Shown one piece after another: positions 1 to 5,353 of a stretch of 8,744 bases of DNA. This stretch comes from GCA-020356105 sp041602815. Its GTDB lineage: Bacteria > Pseudomonadota > Alphaproteobacteria > UBA8366 > JADFVY01. The position numbers and the translations under genes were made by a program. The stretch spans positions 1-8,744 of the forward strand of contig JBFIFO010000156.1 of assembly GCA_041602815.1 (NCBI GenBank), written 5' to 3'. The notes below the pieces were generated by a model. That model saw nothing but the letters and a program-made list of their open reading frames with translations, had not been told where the DNA came from and did not search any database. How positions within the stretch are numbered: the first letter of the stretch is position 1; every line of letters begins with the position of its first letter.

Positions 1-251
1 CGTGGAACGACCCCATGCGTTAGGGTTTTCTGCGGGTTTCAGGGGGGTGTGATTGACAATTCCGATCCGGCCATGCGGCGCTGGCCGCACCGGAGCATCC
101 AGTCGGACGGGAGGACCGTTCGCCCGCCCCGGCGCCGTCCTTTCCATCCGGCAAATTCTCGGGGGATGAGCGTGCAACGGCAGAAGATGTTGACCGCCGC
201 GGGCCCCCGACAGCCGGCCGACCCGGCTCCGCCGGCGTAGAGATTTCGTGG
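1..251. other. Left-edge non-coding stretch
   Basis: I see no convincing gene here. Short open frames exist on both strands, but their translations are Arg/Pro-rich and look like by-products of GC-rich DNA. A minus-strand ATG at 16-14 could begin a gene running off the left edge, but it has no ribosome binding site. A TTGACA at 53-58 (plus) has no matching -10 about 17 bp downstream. The right part (212-228) holds a small hairpin just downstream of the membrane-protein gene. Confidence 0.5.
212..228 (-). terminator. Weak candidate terminator hairpin after the membrane-protein gene
   Basis: AGCCGG (212-217) and CCGGCT (223-228) form a perfect 6-bp stem with a 5-nt loop, about 24 bp past the stop of the minus-strand gene that ends at 252. 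No T-run follows on the minus strand, so this may be only an mRNA 3'-end stabiliser or chance in GC-rich DNA. Confidence 0.25.
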
Positions 252-830
252 TCACGGACGGCCGCCGGCCTTGAGCAGCGGCAAGCGGGCGCCCAGCGCG
301 AAGCCCAGTGCAACCAGGACCGCGGGAATGCCCACGTCGACCAGGGTGCGCGCCATGCAGAGATCAGGATGCGCGCCGCACCACAGGTTGTAGGGGACAA
401 GGTAGAAATAGCCGGCGAACGCCAGCGTGAAAGCCGCGGCAAGCGCCAAGACACCGACCAGCGAGCCCCAGCCATATCGCGATATCAGGGCAAACAGCGG
501 CAGGCCGAAGACGGTCATGAAGAAGATAGCGATCGGTATGAGCATGAGGGACACGAACCAGATCCAGCCGGAAAGCGACTCCCGCAACACGTCGGGTGTA
601 ACCTGCCCGCGCTCGACCTTCTCCAGGCCGAGGCGATACGTCTCGAGCGCCGCATACAGGGCGATCGCCGCGACACCCCCCAGATAGCCGAGCCCAAGCC
701 TGCCCCTGTCCGTCGCGGGCTCACGCCCGTTCGTCCCGGCCTGTCGGCCGGCGACGCCGACGACCAGCAACAGCACGCCGCCGGCCACGACCGGCCAGAA
801 GTACGCGTTAACGACAAAATCCGTGAGCAC
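252..830 (-). CDS. Hypothetical multi-pass inner-membrane protein (192 aa)
   Basis: I do not recognise the family. The 192-residue product has about five hydrophobic segments, roughly at residues 9-28, 47-63, 88-114, 121-145 and 163-183, so it is very likely an integral inner-membrane protein. A polar stretch (about 29-46) follows the first segment and an amphipathic, charged stretch (64-86) follows the second. Two cysteines (C151 and C158, in WCGAHPDLC) flank a short loop between the last two segments and could form a disulfide if that loop faces the periplasm. The start is GTG at 830, chosen because AGAGG (837-841) lies 6 nt upstream. A good promoter (861-889) sits just ahead, so the gene is probably transcribed on its own although it follows gltA on the same strand. 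Coding looks solid from the alternating hydrophobic pattern; the function is unknown. Confidence 0.75.
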   Translation of the reverse strand: MLTDFVVNAYFWPVVAGGVLLLVVGVAGRQAGTNGREPATDRGRLGLGYLGGVAAIALYAALETYRLGLEKVERGQVTPDVLRESLSGWIWFVSLMLIPIAIFFMTVFGLPLFALISRYGWGSLVGVLALAAAFTLAFAGYFYLVPYNLWCGAHPDLCMARTLVDVGIPAVLVALGFALGARLPLLKAGGRP

Positions 831-860
831 CGGCAGCCTCTTCGATCAACGGGACGTCGG

Positions 861-889
861 ACTATAACGCCCACGCCCGTGATCAGCAA
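861..889 (-). promoter_or_regulatory. Sigma-70-like promoter for the 252-830 membrane-protein gene
   Basis: On the minus strand TTGCTG (889-884) is followed after exactly 17 bp by TATAGT (866-861). Transcription would begin near 854, giving a leader of about 24 nt that carries the AGAGG ribosome binding site and the GTG start at 830. Both hexamers are close to consensus and the spacing is ideal. This makes the gene independent of readthrough from gltA. Confidence 0.55.
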
Positions 890-944
890 AAGCCGGGCAT
901 CATCAGCACCCGAGGGCACGGACGGATGTCCGGCGTGCGCCCCC

Positions 945-962
945 GCCCCGGCGGACCGGGGT
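945..962 (-). terminator. Candidate GC hairpin terminator after gltA
   Basis: CCCCGG (946-951) and CCGGGG (956-961) form a 6-bp all-GC stem with a 4-nt loop, beginning 11 bp past the gltA stop. An additional G-T pair can form at 945/962. No T-run follows, so classical intrinsic termination is uncertain; Rho or a 3'-end stabilising role is equally possible. Confidence 0.35.
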
Positions 963-972
963 CGCCCGCCCC

Positions 973-2310
973 CTACTTCCGCTTGGCGATCGGCACGAAG
1001 GGGCGCAGCGTGGGGCCGGTGTAGAGCTGGCGCGGCCGGCCGATGCGCTGCTGCGGATCCTTGATCATCTCCTTCCACTGCGCGACCCACCCCGCGGTCC
1101 GCCCGACGGCGAACAGCGGCGTGAACATGGCCTCCGGGAAGCCCATCGCCTTCAGCGTGATGCCGGAATAGAAGTCCACGTTCGGGAACAGCTTGCGCTC
1201 GACGAAATAGTCGTCCTCGAGCGCGATGCGCTCGAGCTCGATGGCAAGGTCGAGTAGCGGCTCGTCCTTCACGCCGACCTCGTCCAGCACCTCGTGGGTC
1301 GACTCCCGCAGGATCGCGGCGCGCGGATCGTAGTTCTTGTAGACCCGGTGGCCGAATCCCATGAGCCGGAAGGGATCGTCCTTGTCCTTCGCCCGCTTGA
1401 TGAACTCGCGGATGCGGTCCTTCGAGCCGATCTCGCGCAGCATCGCCAGCACCGCCTGGTTGGCGCCGCCATGCGCCGGGCCCCACAGCGAGGCGATGCC
1501 CGACGCGATGCAGGCGAACGGATTGGCGCCGGACGACCCGGCGATGCGCACCGTCGACGTCGAGGCGTTCTGCTCATGGTCCGCGTGCAGGATGAAGATC
1601 CGGTCCATGGCGCGGGCCAGCACCGGGCTGACCTTGTACTCCTCGCTCGGCACCGAGAACGTCATGCGCAGGAAATTCTCCGCATAGGGCAGATCGTTGC
1701 GCGGATACACGAAGGGCTGGCCGATCGAATACTTGTAGGCCATCGCCGCGATCGTCGGCATCTTGGCGATCAGCTGATGCGTCGCCAGCCGGCGCTTCTC
1801 CGGATCGCGGATATCGGTGCTCTCATGGTAGAAGGCGCTGAGCGCGCCGACCACGCCGACCATGACCGCCATCGGATGGGCGTCGCGCCTGAACCCCCGG
1901 TAGAAGTACTGCAGCTGTTCGTGCAGCATCGTATGGTAGGTGATCTCGTGCACGAATGCGGCCTTCTGCTTCCTGGTGGGCAGCTCGCCGTAGAGCAGCA
2001 GGTAGCAGACCTCCATGTAGTCGCTGTGCGCCGCCAGCTCCTCGATCGCGTAGCCGCGATGGCGCAGTATCCCCTTCTCGCCGTCGATGAAGGTGAGCTG
2101 GGAATTGCAGCTGCCCGTCGAGGCGTAGCCCGGATCGTAGGTGAAGTAGCCGGCATCCCGGTAAAGGTTCTGCACGTCGATGACGTTGGGCCCTTCCGAG
2201 CCCTGCAGCACCGGCAGGTCGTATTGCTTGCCGGTCGCGTGATCGACCAGCGTCACATGTCCGCTCTGGGTCGGATCGGCCAGCGTCATCTTCGAGCTTG
2301 GCATATCCAT
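973..2310 (-). CDS. gltA: Citrate synthase (type II, hexameric-type GltA)
   Basis: This enzyme condenses oxaloacetate with acetyl-CoA to citrate, the entry step of the TCA cycle, in the cytoplasm. The 445-residue product has the full length expected of proteobacterial GltA. The catalytic triad is visible: H280 in the HGGAN motif, H321 in GFGHRVYK and D379 in NVDFYSG. HADHEQNAST (242-251) and GSCNSQLTFIDGEKGILRHRG (66-86) are further family signatures. The C-terminus keeps the conserved QWKEM...RIGRPRQLYTG segment. I start at 2310 rather than at an upstream in-frame ATG (2376), because GGAGGT (2320-2315) sits 4 nt ahead and the upstream extension has no family similarity. A second in-frame ATG at 2304 could also be used. 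The gene has a long, gene-free 5' region and appears monocistronic. No NADH-regulation or truncation anomaly is evident. The identification is secure. Confidence 0.98.
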   Translation of the reverse strand: MDMPSSKMTLADPTQSGHVTLVDHATGKQYDLPVLQGSEGPNVIDVQNLYRDAGYFTYDPGYASTGSCNSQLTFIDGEKGILRHRGYAIEELAAHSDYMEVCYLLLYGELPTRKQKAAFVHEITYHTMLHEQLQYFYRGFRRDAHPMAVMVGVVGALSAFYHESTDIRDPEKRRLATHQLIAKMPTIAAMAYKYSIGQPFVYPRNDLPYAENFLRMTFSVPSEEYKVSPVLARAMDRIFILHADHEQNASTSTVRIAGSSGANPFACIASGIASLWGPAHGGANQAVLAMLREIGSKDRIREFIKRAKDKDDPFRLMGFGHRVYKNYDPRAAILRESTHEVLDEVGVKDEPLLDLAIELERIALEDDYFVERKLFPNVDFYSGITLKAMGFPEAMFTPLFAVGRTAGWVAQWKEMIKDPQQRIGRPRQLYTGPTLRPFVPIAKRK

Positions 2311-2314
2311 GTCA

Positions 2315-2320
2315 ACCTCC
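2315..2320 (-). promoter_or_regulatory. gltA ribosome binding site (decides the start)
   Basis: GGAGGT on the minus strand lies 4 nt before the ATG at 2310 and 10 nt before an in-frame second ATG at 2304. It is the only good Shine-Dalgarno near the 5' end, and it rules out the 22-codon upstream extension. Confidence 0.8.
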
Positions 2321-2563
2321 GTACCTGCGTTGAATTCGCTGCGCCGACATAAGGCACAGGATCGCGGCGGGCGCATTGACCTGCCTCAACGCCGTACGAA
2401 AAGCCGGGACCGCATACTGCCAGCGCCCAGGTCATGCCCGGCGCGACTCTGCGGCGCCGGCGCCGGAACCGCATCCTGCGAGGCGGAGCCGGGGCGCGAC
2501 GGTGCTCGCGTCAGGCGCGCAACACCCGCCCTGCGTCCTGCGGTCGGATTCATAAGACCCCGC

Positions 2564-2605
2564 GGAAAAGGAGAACCGGATCGCGCGGGGGGAAGCGCGA
2601 CCCGG
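2564..2605 (-). terminator. Intrinsic terminator downstream of fas1
   Basis: Read on the minus strand, CCGGGTCGCGC (2605-2595) pairs with GCGCGATCCGG (2586-2576), an 11-bp stem with one G-U pair and an 8-nt loop. It is followed by a pyrimidine/T-rich tract (2575-2564, TTCTCCTTTTCC). The G-U rather than A-C mismatch on this strand and the T-rich side both indicate that it acts on minus-strand transcripts, that is, after fas1 and before gltA. Confidence 0.6.
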
Positions 2606-2619
2606 TCCGGTCCTGCCTT

Positions 2620-2643
2620 GGGAGCGCGCCACCGCGCGCTCTC
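2620..2643 (-). terminator. First hairpin after fas1 stop
   Basis: GAGCGCGC (2622-2629) and GCGCGCTC (2634-2641) form a perfect 8-bp stem around a 4-nt loop, starting within 10 bp of the fas1 stop codon. There is no T-run immediately after it. It probably stabilises the mRNA 3' end or works in tandem with the stronger hairpin at 2576-2605. Confidence 0.45.
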
Positions 2644-2649
2644 GGGGGT

Positions 2650-3135
2650 TCAGTTCGGCAGGATCACGGTGTCGATCACGTGGATGACGCCGTTGCTGGT
2701 CTCGATGTCGGCGGCGATGACGCTGGCATTGTCGATCTTAACGCCGTCCATGGCGTCGATAGCAACCTCGCTGCCCTGCACCGTGGCCGCGTTCAGCTTC
2801 TTGCCGGCGATGTCGCCCGACATCACCTTGCCCGGCACCACGTGGTAGGTCAGCACGGCGATGAGCTTGTCCTTGTTCTCCGGCTGCAGCAGCGAGTCCA
2901 CGGTGCCGGCCGGCAGCTTCGCGAAGGCCTCGTTGGTCGGCGCGAAGACGGTGAAGGGGCCGTCGCCCTTCAGCGTCTCGACGAGGCCGGCCGCCTTGAC
3001 GGCGGCGACGAGGGTCGAGAACTGATCGCTGGCCATCGCCGTGTCGACGATGTCCTTGGCCGTCGCCGCGGTGGACGCCATGGCGAGACCGCCGGCCACG
3101 ATGAGGGAGGAAAGAAGGCGGGGGATCGACTTCAT
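2650..3135 (-). CDS. Secreted single-domain fasciclin (FAS1) protein
   Basis: The 161-residue product starts with a clear Sec signal peptide (positive MKSIPR, hydrophobic core at about 7-21, AxA-type cleavage after A26). A single FAS1 domain fills the rest. The two conserved FAS1 blocks are visible: FTVFAPTNEAFAKLP at 61-75 (H1) and GVIHVIDTVILP at 149-160 (H2). The central YH motif is LTYHVVPGKV (95-104). FAS1 domains mediate adhesion or protein/ligand contacts in the periplasm or outside the cell, and no enzyme activity is expected. The start at 3135 is supported by AAGGAGT (3147-3141) 5 nt upstream. The gene is divergent from tspO and probably monocistronic, ending in tandem hairpins. A promoter-like TGATCC-N18-TAACA lies just upstream, suggesting induction by an RpoE/ChrR-type ECF sigma factor. 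From memory, small bacterial FAS1 genes are often near ECF/anti-sigma pairs; none is visible here. Confidence 0.93.
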   Translation of the reverse strand: MKSIPRLLSSLIVAGGLAMASTAATAKDIVDTAMASDQFSTLVAAVKAAGLVETLKGDGPFTVFAPTNEAFAKLPAGTVDSLLQPENKDKLIAVLTYHVVPGKVMSGDIAGKKLNAATVQGSEVAIDAMDGVKIDNASVIAADIETSNGVIHVIDTVILPN

Positions 3136-3170
3136 GATGCACTCCTTGGTGAATTGGTGTTGATGTCAGG

Positions 3171-3199
3171 TGTTACGCATCGGCACGGCGGATGGATCA
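3171..3199 (-). promoter_or_regulatory. ECF11 (RpoE/ChrR)-like promoter for fas1
   Basis: On the minus strand TGATCC (3199-3194) is separated by exactly 18 bp from TAACA (3175-3171). This resembles the Rhodobacter sphaeroides sigma-E (singlet-oxygen response) promoter, whose -35 is TGATCC and -10 is TAAGA-like. The -10 ends 35 bp before the fas1 ATG, giving a leader of about 30 nt that contains the AAGGAGT ribosome binding site. No other intergenic TGATC in this window has a TA-type -10 at this spacing. Assignment to a specific sigma factor is inferred from motif match only. Confidence 0.5.
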
Positions 3200-3217
3200 C
3201 ATTTTGCGAAAATTGAC

Positions 3218-3242
3218 GGAACCGACGCGGCGTGAGGCCGTT
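3218..3242 (+). promoter_or_regulatory. EcfG general-stress promoter upstream of tspO
   Basis: GGAAC (3218-3222), 16 bp, then CGTT (3239-3242) is an exact match to the alphaproteobacterial EcfG consensus (GGAAC-N16/17-CGTT). It points toward tspO, whose ATG is 54 bp beyond the -10, implying a leader of about 46 nt. It is the only exact match I found on either strand. The site also forms an inverted repeat (GGAAC...GTTCC, 3218-3244), so a weaker GGAAC-N16-GGTT reads back toward fas1. Confidence 0.55.
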
Positions 3243-3260
3243 CCCGGCCGGCCCGACGCG

Positions 3261-3288
3261 TTGTTCGGGCGCGATCGGGTGCTATATC
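3261..3288 (+). promoter_or_regulatory. Possible housekeeping promoter giving leaderless tspO mRNA
   Basis: TTGTTC (3261-3266), 16 bp, then TATATC (3283-3288). The transcription start would fall at about 3295-3296, on the tspO ATG itself. There is no Shine-Dalgarno sequence ahead of that ATG, which fits a leaderless transcript. The -35 is a moderate match. Confidence 0.35.
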
Positions 3289-3295
3289 GTCCGGT

Positions 3296-3778
3296 ATGGA
3301 TCCCGAATCTTTCGTATCCCTTCTGGTCTTCGTGCTGGCGTGCGCGGCGGCGGCGACCCCCGGCATCGCCTTTCGCCCCGGCGCCTGGTACCGCCGGCTG
3401 GCGAAACCGTCCTGGTGCCCGCCGGACTGGCTGTTCGGGCCGGTCTGGCTGGTTCTCTACGTGACGGTGGCGGTTGCCGGCTGGCTGGTCTGGCGCAAGG
3501 CGGGCATCGACGGGGCCATCCTGCCGCTTGCGGTCTTCGTACTTCAGCTCGTTCTCAACGGCCTGTGGTCGACGCTGTTCTTCGGCCTGCGCCGCCCGGA
3601 CCTCGCCTTCGTGGAAATCGTCGGCCTGTGGCTCAGCATCCTCGCAACGATTGCCCTGTTCCACCCGATCGACGCGACCGCGGCCTGGATCCTTATCCCC
3701 TATGCGGCCTGGGTGGGTTTCGCGATGCTGCTGAACCTCAGCATCTGGCGCCTCAACCCTGAACGTGCCGCATCGTAA
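3296..3778 (+). CDS. tspO: TspO/MBR family membrane protein
   Basis: The 160-residue product has the family length and the expected five transmembrane segments, at roughly residues 5-24, 44-66, 74-98, 103-122 and 129-150. Diagnostic motifs are WYRRLAKPSWCPPDWLFGPVW (31-51), NGLWSTLFFGLRRPDLA (88-104) and AWVGFAMLLNLSIWRLN (138-154). These correspond to the tryptophan/proline-rich first loop and the signature helices that line the porphyrin/sterol pocket. TspO proteins bind tetrapyrroles; in Rhodobacter TspO modulates oxygen-dependent photosynthesis gene expression, and elsewhere it is tied to stress and porphyrin homeostasis. The ATG at 3296 has no ribosome binding site, and no in-frame start upstream is better. 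The gene has an exact EcfG promoter match upstream. Its last 26 bp overlap the oppositely oriented MFS gene. Family assignment is secure; the ligand here is not known. Confidence 0.95.
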   Translation: MDPESFVSLLVFVLACAAAATPGIAFRPGAWYRRLAKPSWCPPDWLFGPVWLVLYVTVAVAGWLVWRKAGIDGAILPLAVFVLQLVLNGLWSTLFFGLRRPDLAFVEIVGLWLSILATIALFHPIDATAAWILIPYAAWVGFAMLLNLSIWRLNPERAAS

Positions 3779-5102
3779 GGGCGAGCGCGGCGCCGATCAG
3801 CGCGAGCACCGACAGCACCGCCACCCCGGCTTCGAGCCCAAAGCCGAGCACGACGCTGACGAGGCCTCCCAGGACCAGCAGCAACACACCGATCACGGTA
3901 TTGCTGAGAGCCACGTACTCCGCCTTGCGGTCGCCGCCCGCGAGATCGACGACATGGGTCTTGCGGCCGATCCGCACGCCGGCATGGGCGATCCCGAGAA
4001 CGAACAGCACCGAGGCGTAGAATGTTATGCTGCCGACCGCGGCGGGCACAAAGGCAAGCGCGACGAGCACAGCGAACCCCAGCAGCCCCGCCAGCGCAGC
4101 GGCGAGCGCCATAGTCAGCCGACTGGACCGGTCGGACAGGGCGCCCCAGAACGAGGCGCTGAGCGCGCCGGCAAGCCCGGCGGCGAGGACCAGCCAGCCG
4201 AGACCGTCGAGCGTCTGCCCGGTCTCGCGCTGGGCGAGGCTGACATAGACCGGCCCGGCCAGCGCCGTCGAGATCATCAGCGTCCGCGCCGCCAGGAATT
4301 TCTGGAGTTCCCGGTCGCGCAGCAGCAGCAGGAGCTGGTCGCGCACCAGATCGCCGAGCCCCCGCCCGCCCTCGGTGGCGCCCGGATATTCGTTGATCCG
4401 CGAGAACAGGGCGGCGGCGAGCAGCCAGGACAGGCCGGCGGCGACCACCAGGGCGTAAAGGAGCCAGTCCGGCCGGGCCTGTTCCGGGCTCAGCACGAAG
4501 TAAAGGCCGACCGCGGCGGCGACGAGGCCCGAGGCTGTCGCGGCATAGCCGCTGACCCGGCCGCGGCGGCCCCTGGATACGGTCTTGCCCAGCGTGTCCT
4601 TGGCGGCGATCGAGGCGACCCCGCGGGCGAGGCTGAACACGACGAGCAGGCCGACGATCGCCCAGCCGGCGGCGGCGCCGCGCAGGCCGGCCGCCGCGAC
4701 GAGACCCATGAGGACGACGCAGATCCCTTCCACGACGCTGCCCGCGACCCAGAAGCCCTTGCGCACCGGCACGCGCCGTATGACGCCGCCGACCAGGATC
4801 TGCGGCATCAGGGCCAGCGATTCGCGGATCGGCACCAGGAGGCCGACCAGATGGACCGGTGCCCCCACGGCACCCAGAAGCCAGGGCAGCACCACCTTGG
4901 CGTCGGCCAGGACATCTCCGGTCTTGCTCAGTGCCTGCGACAAGGCCTGGAACAGGAAGTTGCGCGGCTGCTCGCGGCACTGGTCGTCGGCGATGTCGCG
5001 GCACAACCGCGCGTCTTCGTCGCCGGTGGCGAGATCGTAGACCCGGAAGGCGAAACTGCTGTCGTTCGCGACGATGGGCAAAGGCGGCGGGTCGGTGGGC
5101 AT
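3753..5102 (-). CDS. MFS transporter of unknown substrate
   Basis: This is a major facilitator superfamily protein of 449 residues when started at 5102 (MPTDPPPLP). A long, soluble N-terminal segment (about residues 1-65, containing FAFRVYDLATGDEDARLC and CREQPRNF) precedes the membrane domain. Hydrophobic segments then follow at about 70-90, 117-139, 144-160, 186-204, 212-233, 272-290, 300-320, 330-350, 356-374, 397-420 and 424-443. SFWGALSDRSSRLT (317-330) is a motif-A-like loop at the start of the second half. An in-frame ATG pair at 5162/5159 would add 20 residues. I prefer 5102 because the extension looks non-family, but neither start has a strong Shine-Dalgarno. Its 3' end overlaps tspO tail-to-tail by 26 bp, so no terminator can sit between them. 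I recall this N-terminal signature from uncharacterised proteobacterial MFS proteins. The substrate cannot be deduced. Confidence 0.88.
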   Translation of the reverse strand: MPTDPPPLPIVANDSSFAFRVYDLATGDEDARLCRDIADDQCREQPRNFLFQALSQALSKTGDVLADAKVVLPWLLGAVGAPVHLVGLLVPIRESLALMPQILVGGVIRRVPVRKGFWVAGSVVEGICVVLMGLVAAAGLRGAAAGWAIVGLLVVFSLARGVASIAAKDTLGKTVSRGRRGRVSGYAATASGLVAAAVGLYFVLSPEQARPDWLLYALVVAAGLSWLLAAALFSRINEYPGATEGGRGLGDLVRDQLLLLLRDRELQKFLAARTLMISTALAGPVYVSLAQRETGQTLDGLGWLVLAAGLAGALSASFWGALSDRSSRLTMALAAALAGLLGFAVLVALAFVPAAVGSITFYASVLFVLGIAHAGVRIGRKTHVVDLAGGDRKAEYVALSNTVIGVLLLVLGGLVSVVLGFGLEAGVAVLSVLALIGAALALTMRHVQG

Positions 5103-5168
5103 CGCGCGAAACGCTCTACTCGGCAGGATGAGTGGCGAGGAAACGGTCGCCCAGGCCATCATTCACTA

Positions 5169-5182
5169 GCACGATACCGTGC
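5169..5182 (-). repeat. Short perfect inverted repeat upstream of the MFS gene
   Basis: GCACG (5169-5173) and CGTGC (5178-5182) surround a 4-nt spacer, about 67 bp ahead of the preferred MFS start. It could be a regulator half-site pair for the MFS gene or a chance hairpin. Nothing else supports a role. Confidence 0.25.
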
Positions 5183-5254
5183 GGCGGTCGCCGGGCTTGT
5201 GAGCCCACGCCGACTCGTCCGGCGCCGGCGGTGCGGATTTCCCGACATCGGGGC

Positions 5255-5283
5255 TTGACCCGCCCCGCCTCGGGGCATAGGGT
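5255..5283 (+). promoter_or_regulatory. Sigma-70-like promoter for the 5354-6421 gene
   Basis: TTGACC (5255-5260) is followed after exactly 17 bp by TAGGGT (5278-5283). The -35 is strong; the -10 keeps the first two and last T positions of TATAAT. Transcription would begin near 5290, giving a leader of about 64 nt. A TGTATACA palindrome lies just downstream of the predicted start. Confidence 0.45.
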
Positions 5284-5301
5284 CCGGGCGATTAACCAAA
5301 T

Positions 5302-5309
5302 TGTATACA
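5302..5309. promoter_or_regulatory. Candidate operator palindrome TGTATACA
   Basis: A perfect 8-bp palindrome, embedded in an AT-rich patch (AATTGTATACATT), sits about 12-20 bp past the predicted transcription start. It stands out against the GC-rich surroundings. The GTATAC core resembles operators of GntR-family (UxuR/FadR-like) regulators, and the position fits repression. No regulator gene is in the window. Confidence 0.35.
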
Positions 5310-5353
5310 TTCGCGCCGCCGGCGCATTATGCACCATCACGAACAGGCTCGTC

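Larger units (their letters stand above)
2311..2649. other. 339-bp gene-free region between fas1 and gltA
   Basis: No coding frame here looks real. The right third contains two hairpins that terminate fas1 (2564-2605 and 2620-2643). The left and middle parts are the gltA leader. I find no convincing -35/-10 pair for gltA on the minus strand. The region does contain a 14-bp perfect palindrome made only of G and C (2452-2465) and three copies of a GC[A/G]T[A/C]CTGC element at about 2412, 2471 and 2533, spaced roughly 60 bp. Whether these are operators is unknown. Confidence 0.6.

Noticed and set aside
53..58. TTGACA hexamer as a promoter
   Set aside because: No -10-like sequence occurs at 15-19 bp downstream and no gene follows on that strand.
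49..240. Short plus-strand frame at the left edge
   Set aside because: Arg/Pro-rich composition, GTG start without a ribosome binding site and no family resemblance.
369..1064. 231-codon plus-strand open frame
   Set aside because: It spans the membrane-protein gene and the gltA end in antisense and has a charged, low-complexity translation.
1294..2352. Long plus-strand open frame antisense to gltA
   Set aside because: It mirrors the gltA coding frame; its translation is Arg/His/Gln-rich without domain character, as expected of GC-rich antisense shadows.
2311..2376. 22-codon N-terminal extension of citrate synthase
   Set aside because: A strong GGAGGT lies inside the extension, directly before the internal ATG at 2310, and the extension does not resemble GltA N-termini.
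3765..5258. 497-codon plus-strand open frame antisense to the MFS gene
   Set aside because: Low-complexity Gln/Arg/Ala/Asp-rich translation with no recognisable motif, while the opposite strand encodes a clear membrane transporter.
5132..5353. 74-codon N-terminal extension of the reductase-like gene
   Set aside because: It would displace the Rossmann glycine motif from the N-terminus, crosses the predicted promoter and operator, and reads as low-complexity sequence.
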